Assembly: GCF_024137025.1 (NCBI RefSeq)
Contig: NZ_JAMYJR010000031.1
Coordinates: 1 to 64,000, forward strand
DNA length: 64,000 nucleotides
Origin: Paractinoplanes aksuensis
Lineage (GTDB): Bacteria > Actinomycetota > Actinomycetes > Mycobacteriales > Micromonosporaceae
Reading direction: 5' to 3'
The notes under the pieces are model-generated. The model was given only the letters and a program-made list of their open reading frames with translations, had not been told where the DNA came from and made no database searches. How positions within the stretch are numbered: the first letter of the stretch is position 1; each line of letters opens with the position of its first letter. Below are positions 35,146-44,376 of this stretch, in pieces. The position numbers were made by a program, and so were the translations under genes.

Positions 35146-38132
35146 TGCTCCATCGTCTCTCCGACCGCGCTCGAACGCAGATGATCCGTACCACCCAGCA
35201 GAGCGAGCGTCCGGTCGACGTCGTGCCGATTCGGTGAGTCGAGGTCGGCCAGCGTCGCCCGGGCCCGGGTCAGCAGCCGGCGAGCCTCGTCAGGGTCCTC
35301 GGCGATCAGGCATTCGCCCAGCCCGGCCTGGGCCAGCGCGATCTGCCAGCGCAACCGGGCCCGCTCGGCCTGCGCCAGGGCCCGCTCGAACATGGCTCGC
35401 GCGGCCAGCACGTTTCCGGCCCGCAACAGGGTGGTTCCGAAGCCGTGGCAGAGCCGCGAGATCTGCTCGCGGCTGTGCAGCTGTTCGGCCATCAGGACGG
35501 CCTGGCGATGCTCGTCGATCGCCTGCTCGAGTTGCCCGCCCGCCGCCAGCAGCAGGGCGAGCTGATTACGGACGTTGGCTTCCCAGTGCGGCAAGCCGGC
35601 CCTCCGGGTCACCGCCAGCGCCACCCGCACCTGCCGCTGGGCGGCGGCCAGACCGATGGCGCCAAGACGGTACTTGACCACGGCGATGTTCATCAGGGTG
35701 TCGCCCAGCCGGGTGGGGTCACCGACATCCAGCTGGCCGATGAGGCGCAGCCGGTGGTAGCGCAGAGCCTCCCGGTACTTGCCCAGGCGCTGGAAGTTGT
35801 GGGCCAGGGTGTTGAACTCGTCGCGGCCGTGCCGCGCCACCGAGAGGCGCCGGACCTCGAACGCGAGCTCGTTGCTGCGCGCCCACTGCCCCATCTCGTG
35901 ATAGATCACGCCCAGGTTGATCATGGCGCGACTGATGTCCTCCGGGGTGCCCACCTTGCGGCGGATCGCGATGCACTGCTCCTGCAGCCGGACCGCCTCG
36001 TCCATCGCGCCCCGCCGATAGTGCGCCGAGGCCAGGTAGTTGAGCATGGTCGCGGTGGCGGCGAGGTCCCCATCGCGTTCGAGCACCCTGAGCGCGCGCT
36101 CGTGCAGGTCCTGCACGTCATCGATGTAGACCCGGTTGAACAGGTGACGCCAGGCGGCCCGGGGCAGCTGCCAGGCGTAACGCGACAGCTCTGGCACGGC
36201 CGCGGCGGCATCGACGTAGGCCGCCATGGCGGCCCGCTCCCGTTCCAGCCGCGCGAACGGGTCGGTCACCGCGGCGAGCAGATCCGGCCGCGCGGGGGCG
36301 CCGAGTCCGACGTCCCGGATCACCGCTCCGCGGTACGCCTCGAGGTTGGCGGCCACCGCGGCATGGAGCTGGAAGTCGAACAACCGCCCGAGGGCCTCGG
36401 TCCGCGCCTCCGGCGCCATCTCGGCGGCCAGCGCGGCCGCATATTCGCGCAGCAAGTCGTGGAAGCGGTAGACACCCGACTCCGGCTCGTCGATCAGGTG
36501 CACGTCGACCAGATCGTCGAGTGCGTCGCGCACCTCGTCGAGCGACCGGTCGGTCAGCGCCGCCACGGCGAGCAGGTCGAAATCGCTGCCCGGTATCAAG
36601 CCGAGCAGCCGGAAGACGTCGCTCGTGGGCTCCGGTAGTTGCCGATAGGAGACCGCGAAGGCGCTCGCTACCGACCGCTGCTCGGCCGCGAGCTCGGGTA
36701 GGACGGACTCGCCGAGCCGGCGTACGAGGTCGGCGACCCGCCAGCCCGGCCGGTGGGCCAGCCGCGCGCCGGCCAGCCGGAGGGCCAGGGGCAGGCCCCC
36801 GCACCGGCGCACCACCTCGGCCGCGGCCTCGGGTTCGGCCCAGACCCGCGCTCCGGCCATGCGAGCCAGCAGCGTCAGGCCCTCGTCGGCGTTGAGCACC
36901 GACAGCGATTCCGGGTGCACGCCGTCCAGCCCGAGCAGCCGGCGGCGGCCGGTGACCACCGCCAGGCTGCCGGGCGTGGCCGGCAGCAGGTCGGCCAGTT
37001 GGGCGCTCGAGGCCGCGTTGTCGAAGAGCACCAGCGCGCGCCGGCGGGCCAGCTCGGTGCGCCACAGCCCGACCCGTTCGACCAGGCCGGGCGGGATGCG
37101 CTCGGCCTCGACGCCGAGCTGGCCCAGCAGCACGAGCAGAGCGGCGGCGGGCTCGAGCGGTTGTTCGGCGTCGTGCCCGTGCAGGTCGACGAACAGGTGC
37201 GCGTCGGGGTAACGGTCGCCGAGCAGCGCCGCCGCGTGCAGGGCAAGAGTGGTCTTGCCGCTGCCGGCCATCCCGTCGATCACCACGACCCGCGACGACC
37301 CGGTGTCGGCCTCGTCGACCGCGGCGGCCAACCGGCGCATCACCTCGACCCGGCCGGTGAAGTCCTGGACCGTTCGGGGCAGGCAGCGCACCCGGGACGG
37401 AGGCGCCGGCCGCGGCGGAGCGGCCGTGATCGTCCCGGTCAGCATGGCCGCGTGCAGGTCCTGCAGCTCGCGGCCCGGGTCGAGACCCAGCTCGTCCCGC
37501 AACGCCGTGCGGAGGCGCCGATATTCGGCGAGCGCGTCGGCCGGCCGGCCCGATCGGTGCAGTGCCTGCATGAGCCGGCCGCTCAGCCCCTCGCGCAGCG
37601 GGAACCGGTCGACCGCGGCGGAAAGCTCGCCGACCAGCTCCCGTTCGCGTCCGGCGGCGATCTCGAGCTCGGCCCAGGCCTCCAGGGCGGCTACGTGCTG
37701 CTGGTCGAGGACCGCGGCGGCCAGGCGTACGCCGTGGGCGTCAACGCCCGCGGCCGCGTCCCCGCGCCACAGGTCGAGCGCCCGCCGGTAGAGCGCCGGA
37801 TCCTGACTCTCGCGGGCCTCGGCCACCAGCCGGGTGAACTCGGTGGCGTCGAGCTCGCCGGCACCCGGATCGAGGCTGTATCCGGCCGGATCGGAACGGA
37901 TCGCGTCAACCGGCAGCGACCGCCGCAAACGGGACACGCACGTCTGCAATTGACCCCGAGCCGTCGTCGGCGGGCCGGCGCCCCAGACGGCGTCGGCCAG
38001 AGTGCCGATGCCGAGGACGCGTCCCGCGTGCAAAAGAAGCATGACCAGGACGATGCGATCACGACCGGCCGTGATGGCGACGTCGCGTCCGTCGACGGTG
38101 ACGGACAGTGGCCCGAGGATGCGATAACGCAT
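35142..38132 (-). CDS. AfsR/SARP family regulator with NB-ARC and TPR domains
   Basis: A 996-residue AfsR-like activator. Residues 1-95 are an OmpR-type winged helix of the SARP kind ([40 protein letters not shown]), 95-245 a bacterial transcriptional activation (BTAD) helical domain, about 255-600 an NB-ARC/STAND ATPase with Walker [14 protein letters not shown] (about 283-295), Walker B-like RALVLFDNA and [15 protein letters not shown], then TPR-type helices to the end (for example [21 protein letters not shown]). In streptomycetes such proteins activate secondary metabolism or development in response to signals. No biosynthetic cluster is in the window; fumC is the coupled downstream gene. 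Target unknown. Confidence 0.92.
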   Translation of the reverse strand: MRYRILGPLSVTVDGRDVAITAGRDRIVLVMLLLHAGRVLGIGTLADAVWGAGPPTTARGQLQTCVSRLRRSLPVDAIRSDPAGYSLDPGAGELDATEFTRLVAEARESQDPALYRRALDLWRGDAAAGVDAHGVRLAAAVLDQQHVAALEAWAELEIAAGRERELVGELSAAVDRFPLREGLSGRLMQALHRSGRPADALAEYRRLRTALRDELGLDPGRELQDLHAAMLTGTITAAPPRPAPPSRVRCLPRTVQDFTGRVEVMRRLAAAVDEADTGSSRVVVIDGMAGSGKTTLALHAAALLGDRYPDAHLFVDLHGHDAEQPLEPAAALLVLLGQLGVEAERIPPGLVERVGLWRTELARRRALVLFDNAASSAQLADLLPATPGSLAVVTGRRRLLGLDGVHPESLSVLNADEGLTLLARMAGARVWAEPEAAAEVVRRCGGLPLALRLAGARLAHRPGWRVADLVRRLGESVLPELAAEQRSVASAFAVSYRQLPEPTSDVFRLLGLIPGSDFDLLAVAALTDRSLDEVRDALDDLVDVHLIDEPESGVYRFHDLLREYAAALAAEMAPEARTEALGRLFDFQLHAAVAANLEAYRGAVIRDVGLGAPARPDLLAAVTDPFARLERERAAMAAYVDAAAAVPELSRYAWQLPRAAWRHLFNRVYIDDVQDLHERALRVLERDGDLAATATMLNYLASAHYRRGAMDEAVRLQEQCIAIRRKVGTPEDISRAMINLGVIYHEMGQWARSNELAFEVRRLSVARHGRDEFNTLAHNFQRLGKYREALRYHRLRLIGQLDVGDPTRLGDTLMNIAVVKYRLGAIGLAAAQRQVRVALAVTRRAGLPHWEANVRNQLALLLAAGGQLEQAIDEHRQAVLMAEQLHSREQISRLCHGFGTTLLRAGNVLAARAMFERALAQAERARLRWQIALAQAGLGECLIAEDPDEARRLLTRARATLADLDSPNRHDVDRTLALLGGTDHLRSSAVGETMEQ

Positions 38133-38419
38133 GCCGCCCCTACCCGTTGAGACGCATCGAGCCTACTCGACCGGGTGAGAGCGGAACGACAGCGAAACAA
38201 CAGCGCGATCGGCAAGGCTGAGGGTCGCGCCGCCGCATCGTGGATGTTCTGTCATCGCCCCAGCACGATGCGGCGGTTCGTGGTCGAACGGGGGCGTGCG
38301 ACCCGTCCCTGTGGACGGGTCGCCCGTATCTCGCTGATCACTGTCGGTTGGACGATGTGGCGGCCGGAACGTACCGTCGCTGGAGCGTGCCCCCGTCCCC
38401 GACCGAACAGGATCACCTC

Positions 38420-38932
38420 ATGCGACGCGCCCTCCTGGCCGTACTGGCCGGCAGCGTCCTGCTCACCGGCGCCGCCTGCGACAGCGACGCCAAGAGCACC
38501 GAGGCGGCCCCCGAGGCCACCCCCGCGAGCACCGCTCCGAGCAGCCCCCCGCCGCCGGACTACACGGCGAACACCCGCACCGTGTGCGGCAAGCTGCAGA
38601 GCCTGTACTCCGTCGAGATGCGCGACTTCGGCGCCGCGATGGGCAAACTGGTCACCTATCGCGAGGCCAAGCAGAAGGCCGAGGCGACCAAGGCCGAGAC
38701 CACCGCGGTGACCGAGCTCAAGCAGGTGGCCGCGAAGATCCGCAAGGAGACGTCGGCCGCCCAGAACCCGGAGTTCAAGGCGGCCGGCCTGACCTCGGCC
38801 GCGAAGGTCGACGCGAGCGCGGTCAACAAGGCGTACATCAAGAAGGCGACCACCCTCAAGGTCCTCAACTCGACCATCGAGGGCCAGTTCAAGGAGTGGC
38901 TGAGCCCGGTCGCCGGCTACTGCGCGGCCTGA
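38420..38932 (+). CDS. putative lipoprotein
   Basis: A 170-residue exported protein. MRRALLAVLAGSVLLTGAAC is a signal peptide ending in a lipobox-like LTGAAC (Gly at -3 is less usual), followed by a Ser/Thr/Pro/Ala-rich linker. The mature domain (about 50-170) is helical and Lys/Ala-rich, with two Cys (VCGK and YCAA) that may form a disulfide. The ATG at 38420 has AGGA eight bases upstream; open frame further upstream is not coding-like. No function known. Overlaps the convergent LysR gene by 16 bases. Confidence 0.82.
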   Translation: MRRALLAVLAGSVLLTGAACDSDAKSTEAAPEATPASTAPSSPPPPDYTANTRTVCGKLQSLYSVEMRDFGAAMGKLVTYREAKQKAEATKAETTAVTELKQVAAKIRKETSAAQNPEFKAAGLTSAAKVDASAVNKAYIKKATTLKVLNSTIEGQFKEWLSPVAGYCAA

Positions 38933-39813
38933 GCCGAGGCCGCCCGCACCTGGTCGCGCAGCCACCGGGACGGCACGTCCTCGTCGAGCCGCTGATGCCA
39001 GCGCAGGTTGACGTCAACCTCGGGCAGTGTCAGCGGGAACTCGTGCCAGCGCAACGGCATGCCCCGTGCGGTGAGGTGCTCGGCCAGCACGCGCGGGGCC
39101 AGGCTGATGACGTCCGGCTCGAGGGCCAGCAGGGCCGCCACCGCATAGTTGGGCACGACCGCGGTGACCCGCCGGCTGAGCCCGTGCTGGGCCAACTGGT
39201 CGTCGATCGGCCCCCGGGTGAGCCCTCGGCGCGACGCCGAGATGTGCGGATAGCGCACGAGATCATCGAGCGTGATCTCGCCGGCCCGCCCGAGCCGGGA
39301 GTCGGCGGCGACCAGCGCGACGACGTGATCGCTGAACAGGGTGCGGCTGCGCACATCGGGCGGCGGCGGGTCGGCCACGCCGATGTCGAGGTCGAGAGTG
39401 CCGTCCCGCAACGGCTCCGGATCCTTGGACTGCTGCGCGACGAATCGGACGGTCACCCCCGGCGCCTCGGCCGCGATCCGACCGGTCAACCGTGAACTGA
39501 GCACCGGCGCGAGGCCGTCGTTGATCCGGATCGAGAACGTACGACGCCACGTGGCCGGACTGTCATCCGGAGCGGCCCGCAGCGCGGCCGCCGCGTCCAG
39601 CAGGGCCCGCACCTGAGCCCTCGACCGTTGCGCGAACGGCGTCGGCACCAGCCCGCGCCCGGCCCGCACCATGATCGGGTCGTTCATCGCCTGACGCAGC
39701 CGGCCCAGCGCCCGGCTGGTGGCCGGCACGGACAGGTGCAACCGCCCGGCCGCGGCCGAGACACTGCCCGTCTCCAACAGCGCGTCGAACACCCGCAGCA
39801 GATTCAGGTCCAT
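38917..39813 (-). CDS. LysR family regulator
   Basis: A 298-residue LysR protein: N-terminal helix-turn-helix (MDLNLLRVFDALLETGSVSA, AAGRLHLSVPATSRALGRLR), then an effector domain of the NodD/PcpR-like group (FSIRINDGLAPVLSSRL, LDLDIGVADPPPP). It is divergent from an NADPH:quinone-type oxidoreductase gene and presumably controls it and itself through the direct repeats at 39824-39866. Effector unknown. Confidence 0.9.
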   Translation of the reverse strand: MDLNLLRVFDALLETGSVSAAAGRLHLSVPATSRALGRLRQAMNDPIMVRAGRGLVPTPFAQRSRAQVRALLDAAAALRAAPDDSPATWRRTFSIRINDGLAPVLSSRLTGRIAAEAPGVTVRFVAQQSKDPEPLRDGTLDLDIGVADPPPPDVRSRTLFSDHVVALVAADSRLGRAGEITLDDLVRYPHISASRRGLTRGPIDDQLAQHGLSRRVTAVVPNYAVAALLALEPDVISLAPRVLAEHLTARGMPLRWHEFPLTLPEVDVNLRWHQRLDEDVPSRWLRDQVRAASAQAAQ

Positions 39814-39823
39814 GTCCCCCTAC

Positions 39824-39866
39824 TTGCACTAAACGCAAACACAGCTTGCCATCTTTGCAGTAGACG
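39824..39866. promoter_or_regulatory. direct-repeat operator candidate between lysR and oxidoreductase
   Basis: Two copies of TTGCANTANACG, at 39824-39835 and 39855-39866, start 31 bases apart (about three helical turns) in the 83-base gap between the divergent starts. They are good candidates for regulator binding half-sites. Confidence 0.5.
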
Positions 39867-39896
39867 TTATGCCAGACCTGGCCGTTCACTGATTGC

Positions 39897-40844
39897 ATGA
39901 ACATGCGACTGGTCCGCCCCACCGCCTACGGCAGCCCCGACGTCCTCGACGTGGCCGAAGTTCCCGTCCCCGAGCCCGGCTCCGGCCTCGGCCCCGGCGA
40001 AGTCCTCGTCCGGGTCAAGGCGGCCGGCGTCAACCCGATCGACTGGAAGATCTACAGCGGCGCGTTCCACGACGTCGACGACGACCACCACGACCAGGCC
40101 GGAGTCGACATCGACGCCCTCCCCCGCATCGGCCTGGAATGCGCCGGCGTGGTCGACGGCAACGAGGTCATCGTCTATCCGGTCACCGCCGCCTACGCCG
40201 ACTACGTGGTAGCCCCGGCCGACTCCCTGATCGCCAAGCCCGCCACGCTGAGCTGGGCCGAAGCCGCCGGCTTGATGCTGACGGGCACGACGGCCGCGCA
40301 CGCCCTACACGCGGCCGGAGTGCACGAAGGCGACACAGTCCTGATCCACAACGGCAGCGGCGGAGTCGGCCTGATGGCCATCCAACTGGCCACCCACCGC
40401 GGCGCGAAGGTGATCGCCACCGCCTCCGAGCACAACTTCGAGCTGCTGCGCAGCCTGGGAGCAACCCCGGTTGCCTACGGCCCCGGACTCCTCGACCGCG
40501 TCCAGGCCACCGCACCCGACGGCATCACGGCCGCCCTGGACCTCATCGGCACCGACGAAGCCCTGGACACCTCACTGGCCCTGGTCGCCGACCGAACCCG
40601 CATCGCCTCCATCACCGGCGGCCCGCGCCGGGCCAAGGAGGGCATCAAGCTCCTCGGTTACGGCCCCGGCGAAGACGCGGGCGCAGAACTCCGAGCCGCA
40701 GCCCGAACCGACCTGGCCACCATGGCCGGCGCCGGAAACCTACGCGTCCTCATCGCGGCGACCTACCCCTTGACCCAGGCCGCCGAAGCCCACCGCGCCG
40801 GCCAGTCCGGCCACACCCCCGGCAAACTGATCCTCATCCCCTGA
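39897..40844 (+). CDS. zinc-independent MDR oxidoreductase (quinone reductase-like)
   Basis: A 315-residue medium-chain reductase of the NADPH:quinone oxidoreductase group. GroES-like N-terminus (GEVLVRVKAAGVNPIDWKIY), nucleotide-binding Rossmann motif GSGGVGLMAIQLA (about 155), and closing AGQSGHTPGKLILIP. No cysteine-rich zinc lobe is present. Substrate probably an electrophilic enone or quinone. The ATG at 39897 or 39903 (MRLVRPT) could be used. Divergent from the LysR gene. A remnant of a second such gene lies at 54180-54270. Confidence 0.9.
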   Translation: MNMRLVRPTAYGSPDVLDVAEVPVPEPGSGLGPGEVLVRVKAAGVNPIDWKIYSGAFHDVDDDHHDQAGVDIDALPRIGLECAGVVDGNEVIVYPVTAAYADYVVAPADSLIAKPATLSWAEAAGLMLTGTTAAHALHAAGVHEGDTVLIHNGSGGVGLMAIQLATHRGAKVIATASEHNFELLRSLGATPVAYGPGLLDRVQATAPDGITAALDLIGTDEALDTSLALVADRTRIASITGGPRRAKEGIKLLGYGPGEDAGAELRAAARTDLATMAGAGNLRVLIAATYPLTQAAEAHRAGQSGHTPGKLILIP

Positions 40845-40856
40845 CGCCCCCAAGAA

Positions 40857-41687
40857 CTACAGCCCAACCTTCTTGACGCCGTAGTTGGCTTGCTTGGTGG
40901 TGAAGCCCTCGAACTTGAGCTGACTGACCAAGCCAGAGCGGGAGAACGAGCCGGAATCCAGATAGTCGGCCGCTTTCTTGGCGGCTTGCTCGTTCCAGTC
41001 AGCCTTCTGAGCAGCAACGCCGTAATTGGCCTGCTTCGTCGAGAAGCCTTCGAACTTGAGCTGCTTGACCAGCCCTGACCGGGAGAACGCGCTGGAATCC
41101 AGGTAATCAGCTGCCTTCCCCGCGGCCTGCTGGTTCCAATTGGCCTTCTGAGCGTCCACCCCAAAGGTGGCGTCCTTGGTCGAGAAGCCTTCGAACTTGA
41201 GCTGCTTGATCAGCCCGGACCGGGAGAAAGAGGAGCTCGCAAGATAGTCGCCCGCCTTGTCGACGGCGTTCTCTTGCGCGACGGTCAACTCCTTGGTGGG
41301 CTCAACGGCTGGTTCGGCGACGGCCTCGGCGGTGGATTCAGCAACGGGCTCTGTAGTCGGCTGAACTCCGGCGACGAGGCTGCCCTTGTAGTCGCCGCAC
41401 AACGTCACGTCCCAGAGCTCCGGGTCGTAAGCACGGGTGCCGGCAGTCATGTCGATACACAGCTGGAGCTTGTCGATCGCCTCCTGGTTCGGCGAGTTCG
41501 TGGGCGCGGTGGTCACGTCCACAGTGGCGTTAACTTCCGCCACGGGCACCTCAGCGGGCGCCTCGTCGCCTCCGCCCGCAGCCATCCCGATGACGAGCAG
41601 TCCAGCGAGGACACCACCGCCGACCAGACCGATCTTCTTACCCCGGCCCATTTTCTTCGGAGCAGAACCATATTCGGACGGAGACAT
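40857..41687 (-). CDS. membrane-anchored Ltp-repeat protein
   Basis: A 276-residue protein with an N-terminal span (about residues 20-40, IGLVGGGVLAGLLVIGM), a Thr/Ala/Glu/Pro-rich region with two Cys (LQLCID, TLCGDY) and three tandem 47-residue repeats at the C-terminus of the form AADYLDSSAFSRSGLVKQLK-FEGFSTKQANYGV. These match the Ltp (host cell surface-exposed lipoprotein) repeat known from the superinfection-exclusion lipoprotein of Streptococcus phage TP-J34. Related repeats also occur in non-phage membrane proteins. Here the anchor is a membrane helix, not a lipobox. GAGGAAATAAT precedes the ATG. Phage exclusion is a hypothesis only. Confidence 0.82.
   Translation of the reverse strand: MSPSEYGSAPKKMGRGKKIGLVGGGVLAGLLVIGMAAGGGDEAPAEVPVAEVNATVDVTTAPTNSPNQEAIDKLQLCIDMTAGTRAYDPELWDVTLCGDYKGSLVAGVQPTTEPVAESTAEAVAEPAVEPTKELTVAQENAVDKAGDYLASSSFSRSGLIKQLKFEGFSTKDATFGVDAQKANWNQQAAGKAADYLDSSAFSRSGLVKQLKFEGFSTKQANYGVAAQKADWNEQAAKKAADYLDSGSFSRSGLVSQLKFEGFTTKQANYGVKKVGL
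40866..41288 (-). repeat. three 141-bp tandem repeats in the Ltp gene
   Basis: The segment GAAGCC(C/T)TCGAACTTGAG recurs at 40902, 41043 and 41184, an exact 141-base period that encodes the three 47-residue Ltp repeats. The copies are diverged but clearly from internal duplication. Confidence 0.85.
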
Positions 41688-41869
41688 ATTATTTCCTCAC
41701 GCAGGCTGAATGGAAATCACGCCGATTGGCCGAAGAGTTTGAATTAGGCCATCCCCAGGCTAAATGCCATATGTAGCCGGGCAATCCACCAGACGTACGC
41801 GGGCATCAGCCCAACGACCGATTCATCAACGCCGTTGGTGCTGCCGATCAGGCCAGTCGGACCCGGCGC

Positions 41870-42036
41870 GGGCAGCCTTGAACGGCGGCGTGACCGACGA
41901 ACTGAGCCTCGACTTCACCCCGGTCCTGCTCAACCCGGGCGAGCGCAAGTTCGACGGCGTGGAATACTTCGGCTACAAGCCAGTCAAGATGCTGCACTCA
42001 CCGCTGACCACACGCATCCGCTATCGCCGCGTCGGC
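41870..42036 (+). pseudogene. 3' fragment of a RibD/DHFR-like reductase gene
   Basis: Translated in the frame used by the GntR domain, this piece reads VTDELSLDFTPVLLNPGE... to ...LTTRIRYRRVG. It matches the C-terminal 49 residues of the intact reductase at 57146-57751 (36 of 49 identical by hand). In the paralogue a stop follows RYRRVG; here the frame continues directly into a GntR helix-turn-helix. Upstream of about 41870 the similarity fades with an apparent one-base frame change. It is a gene remnant, so the neighbouring regulator either uses it as an N-terminal extension or starts inside it. Confidence 0.75.
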
Positions 42037-42333
42037 GGCTTACTGTACGTGCAGCTCGCCGACCTGCTGGCGGGCATGATCGAGCGGGGCGAACTCAAAG
42101 AGGGCGACCCGCTCCCGAGCGAGTCGTACCTACAGCAGGAGTACGGACTGGCCCGCGGCACGGTTCGCTCCGCCGTCCGCCTGCTCCGAGAGCGGGACAT
42201 GGTGACAACCGCACCTCAACGCGGAACCTACGTGAACCGCCCGCAACCTGACCCCAGCGTTGAGGTGCCAGGAGGACGGGCCGCCCACCGGTGGTCCCTC
42301 CCGGCCACGTCCGTAGAGTGCCGCCGTGCCTGA
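41989..42333 (+). CDS. GntR-type winged-helix protein, N-terminally chimeric
   Basis: Residues LLYVQLADLLAGMIERGELK, EGDPLPSESYLQQEYGLARG and TVRSAVRLLRERDMVTT are a complete GntR winged helix, ending with GTYVNRPQP. No effector domain follows; about 25 low-complexity residues end the protein. The reading frame is continuous with the reductase fragment upstream (frame open from 41764, GTG at 41890, ATG at 41989), so the original GntR start appears lost. I give the ATG at 41989, inside the fragment, as the latest reasonable start. It overlaps the next gene by 8 bases. Whether it is functional is uncertain. Confidence 0.55.
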   Translation: MLHSPLTTRIRYRRVGGLLYVQLADLLAGMIERGELKEGDPLPSESYLQQEYGLARGTVRSAVRLLRERDMVTTAPQRGTYVNRPQPDPSVEVPGGRAAHRWSLPATSVECRRA

Positions 42334-43243
42334 TCATGTGCCTGGCTGTTCCTGTTGCGGCGCCCCGTTGGACGGGGTGGATCTTGACGTTCGGTCGGAG
42401 TTGCCGGACGCGATGCCGGGACTGCCGGCGGAGCGACTCGCGGCGGCCTGGGGTGATCGGAATTTGCAGCGGCTCGAAGGCGTCGGCGGTTTCGTGCGGT
42501 GCCTGATGCCGGTCCGGCTGACCGGCGGCGGGAGCGTGACGTATTCAGTGTGGCTGAAGGTCGATGACGATCAACTGCGCCACGCCAACCAGGTGTGGAC
42601 GACCGACGAGTACGTCGATCTGACTCTTCGCGGCGAAGTGGCCAACGCCATCAGGCCGTGGCCCGACCTGCTGGGAGGGGCCGCCGAGGCACGGACCCGA
42701 GATGTCGGCACGCTGCCGTATCTGAGCCCCGTCGGCGAGGGTGTGTTGTCTCAGGTGCTGACGCAGGTCTGGGACCGGGATGACGTTCTCAGCCGCATCG
42801 GGCACGCCCTCCCGGTCGCCGTGCAGCAGCAGGTGACAGCGTCGTGGTCGATCGAGCGGACGGCCGGTCTCGCGCCGCGGGTGCACGGCGACATCATGAG
42901 GTTTGTCGGCCCCGGCCGGACTGTCCACTTCGAGGCGTTCGGCCTGCCGGACGGAATGACGCCCGAGGTCGTCCTGACCAAGATGACGGAGGGGACGCCC
43001 CAGCCGCGGGACGGCGAACTGTCCGAACAGGATGGTGACCTGCTGCGCCACGCCTTCTGGCTGAAGGCGACGCCGAACGGCCGCACACAGTACGAGCTCT
43101 ACGGCCACGCGGCTGCGCCTGCGGGCGGGGCTTACATCACCTGCATGTACGACAGCGCCGACGATCTCGAATGGGCCCTGGCCGTCTGGCGATCGGCCCG
43201 CCCTACGTCCACCACCTCAGGCGAGTTGAGTCAGCAGTTGTGA
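42326..43243 (+). CDS. DUF2199-like protein
   Basis: A 305-residue cytoplasmic protein beginning MPDHVPGCSCCGAPLDG; the Cys pair near the N-terminus followed by LPDAMPGLPAERL and FVRCLMPVRLTGGGSVTYSV-WLKV resembles the DUF2199 family. The C-terminal 150 residues are not recognised. Starts at a GTG overlapping the GntR frame by 8 bases. Last 27 bases overlap the convergent ROK regulator. Role unknown. Confidence 0.7.
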   Translation: MPDHVPGCSCCGAPLDGVDLDVRSELPDAMPGLPAERLAAAWGDRNLQRLEGVGGFVRCLMPVRLTGGGSVTYSVWLKVDDDQLRHANQVWTTDEYVDLTLRGEVANAIRPWPDLLGGAAEARTRDVGTLPYLSPVGEGVLSQVLTQVWDRDDVLSRIGHALPVAVQQQVTASWSIERTAGLAPRVHGDIMRFVGPGRTVHFEAFGLPDGMTPEVVLTKMTEGTPQPRDGELSEQDGDLLRHAFWLKATPNGRTQYELYGHAAAPAGGAYITCMYDSADDLEWALAVWRSARPTSTTSGELSQQL

Positions 43244-44326
43244 CCAGGCGGCCTCGGCGGCGCCGGCTATCGGGCCGGTGGGGCCCAGGGCGGCGGCGAC
43301 CAGCGGGGGTGGGGACTTGCGGCGGATGGCCATCAGGCCTGAGTGGTAGGCCGAGTGGAGTTCGGTGGGGGCGGCGGCCAGCAGGTCGGCGGCGATGCTG
43401 CCCAGGGTGACCAGGTCAGCGTCCAGGCCGTTGACCAGGCCGGCGATTCCGCGGCCGAGGGCGGCGGCGGCCATGGTGACGGCGGCGCGTTCGGCGGGGG
43501 CGTCCGAGGCCAGAACCTTCCGGGCGTACGCGACGGGGTCGGCCGGTGGCGGCTGGCCGAGGTGACGGGCCAGGGCTGTTCCGTCGACCGCTGTGCCCCA
43601 GCAGCCGCGGGCGCCGCAGGGGCAGATCACGGCGGGGTCGCCGAAGGGCATGTGGCCGAATTCGCCGGACGCGCCGTGGGCGCCGATCACCAGGTGGCCC
43701 TGGTCGACCACCGCGCCGCCCAGGCCGTATTCGATCAGCAGGTGCAGGGCGACCGAGGCGCCGGCGGCGGCGCCCCGGGCTGATTCGGCGGTGGCGGCCA
43801 GGCTGGCGTCGTTGCCGGCGACCAGCAGCGGCGCGCCGGGCCACAGGTCGTGCAGGTCGACGTCGTGCCAGCCCGACGTGGTGGCGTCCAGCCGCAGGTC
43901 GGACGTGACCGGGCCGGGGGCCGCGACGCCCAGGGCGCGCACCCGCTCGCTGTACGTCTGGCGCATCTGATTGATGCCCACCGTCACGCCGGTGACCACG
44001 TCGGGCCAGGACGTGCCCGCGTGGCCGGCCGAGACTGTCGCTACCGCGTGACCGCCCAGTTCGACCACGTCGAGGCGCCAGGCGCGGTGGGTGATCTGGG
44101 CGGCCAACACCAGCGGGCCCGCGGGGTGGGCGACCAGGGCGGTGGTCGGGCGACCGCGGGTGCCGCTGCGGGCCGCCGGGGCCTCGGCCAGCAGAGACGC
44201 CTGGGTGAGGCGGGCGACCAGCTCGGTGGTGGCGCCGGTGCCGATGCCGAGGTGGCGGGCGGCGTCGGCCCGGGTGACGCCGGGGTGGGCGTGGACCACC
44301 CGGAGCAGCTCGGTCGTGCGCGTCAC
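43217..44326 (-). CDS. ROK family transcriptional regulator
   Basis: A 369-residue NagC/XylR-type repressor: winged helix at the N-terminus (VVHAHPGVTRADAARHLGIG, TGATTELVARL), then a ROK fold with the zinc cluster CPCGARGCWGTAVDG and the sugar-site EFGHMPFG. The ATP phosphate-loop motif DxGGT is missing, as usual for regulators rather than kinases. It is divergent from an MFS transporter gene, with a perfect palindrome between them at 44349-44363, so it likely represses that transporter and itself in response to a sugar. Confidence 0.92.
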   Translation of the reverse strand: MTRTTELLRVVHAHPGVTRADAARHLGIGTGATTELVARLTQASLLAEAPAARSGTRGRPTTALVAHPAGPLVLAAQITHRAWRLDVVELGGHAVATVSAGHAGTSWPDVVTGVTVGINQMRQTYSERVRALGVAAPGPVTSDLRLDATTSGWHDVDLHDLWPGAPLLVAGNDASLAATAESARGAAAGASVALHLLIEYGLGGAVVDQGHLVIGAHGASGEFGHMPFGDPAVICPCGARGCWGTAVDGTALARHLGQPPPADPVAYARKVLASDAPAERAAVTMAAAALGRGIAGLVNGLDADLVTLGSIAADLLAAAPTELHSAYHSGLMAIRRKSPPPLVAAALGPTGPIAGAAEAAWSQLLTQLA

Positions 44327-44348
44327 AGTCGGTCCGATCCCTTCTTTT

Positions 44349-44363
44349 GCTCTGACTCAGAGC
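44349..44363. promoter_or_regulatory. palindromic operator candidate
   Basis: GCTCTGA-C-TCAGAGC, a perfect 7-base dyad with a single central base, 23 bases before the ROK regulator start and 14 before the MFS start. Placement fits a repressor site for the ROK regulator. Confidence 0.6.
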
Positions 44364-44376
44364 TTATTCTGCGAGC

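Noticed and set aside
35142-38132. Biosynthetic gene cluster implied by an AfsR/SARP regulator
   Set aside because: No PKS, NRPS, terpene or RiPP genes occur in the window; the regulator's targets must lie elsewhere.
40857-41687. Prophage remnant suggested by the Ltp repeats
   Set aside because: No integrase, capsid, portal or lysis genes nearby and no att repeats seen; the gene alone does not define a prophage.
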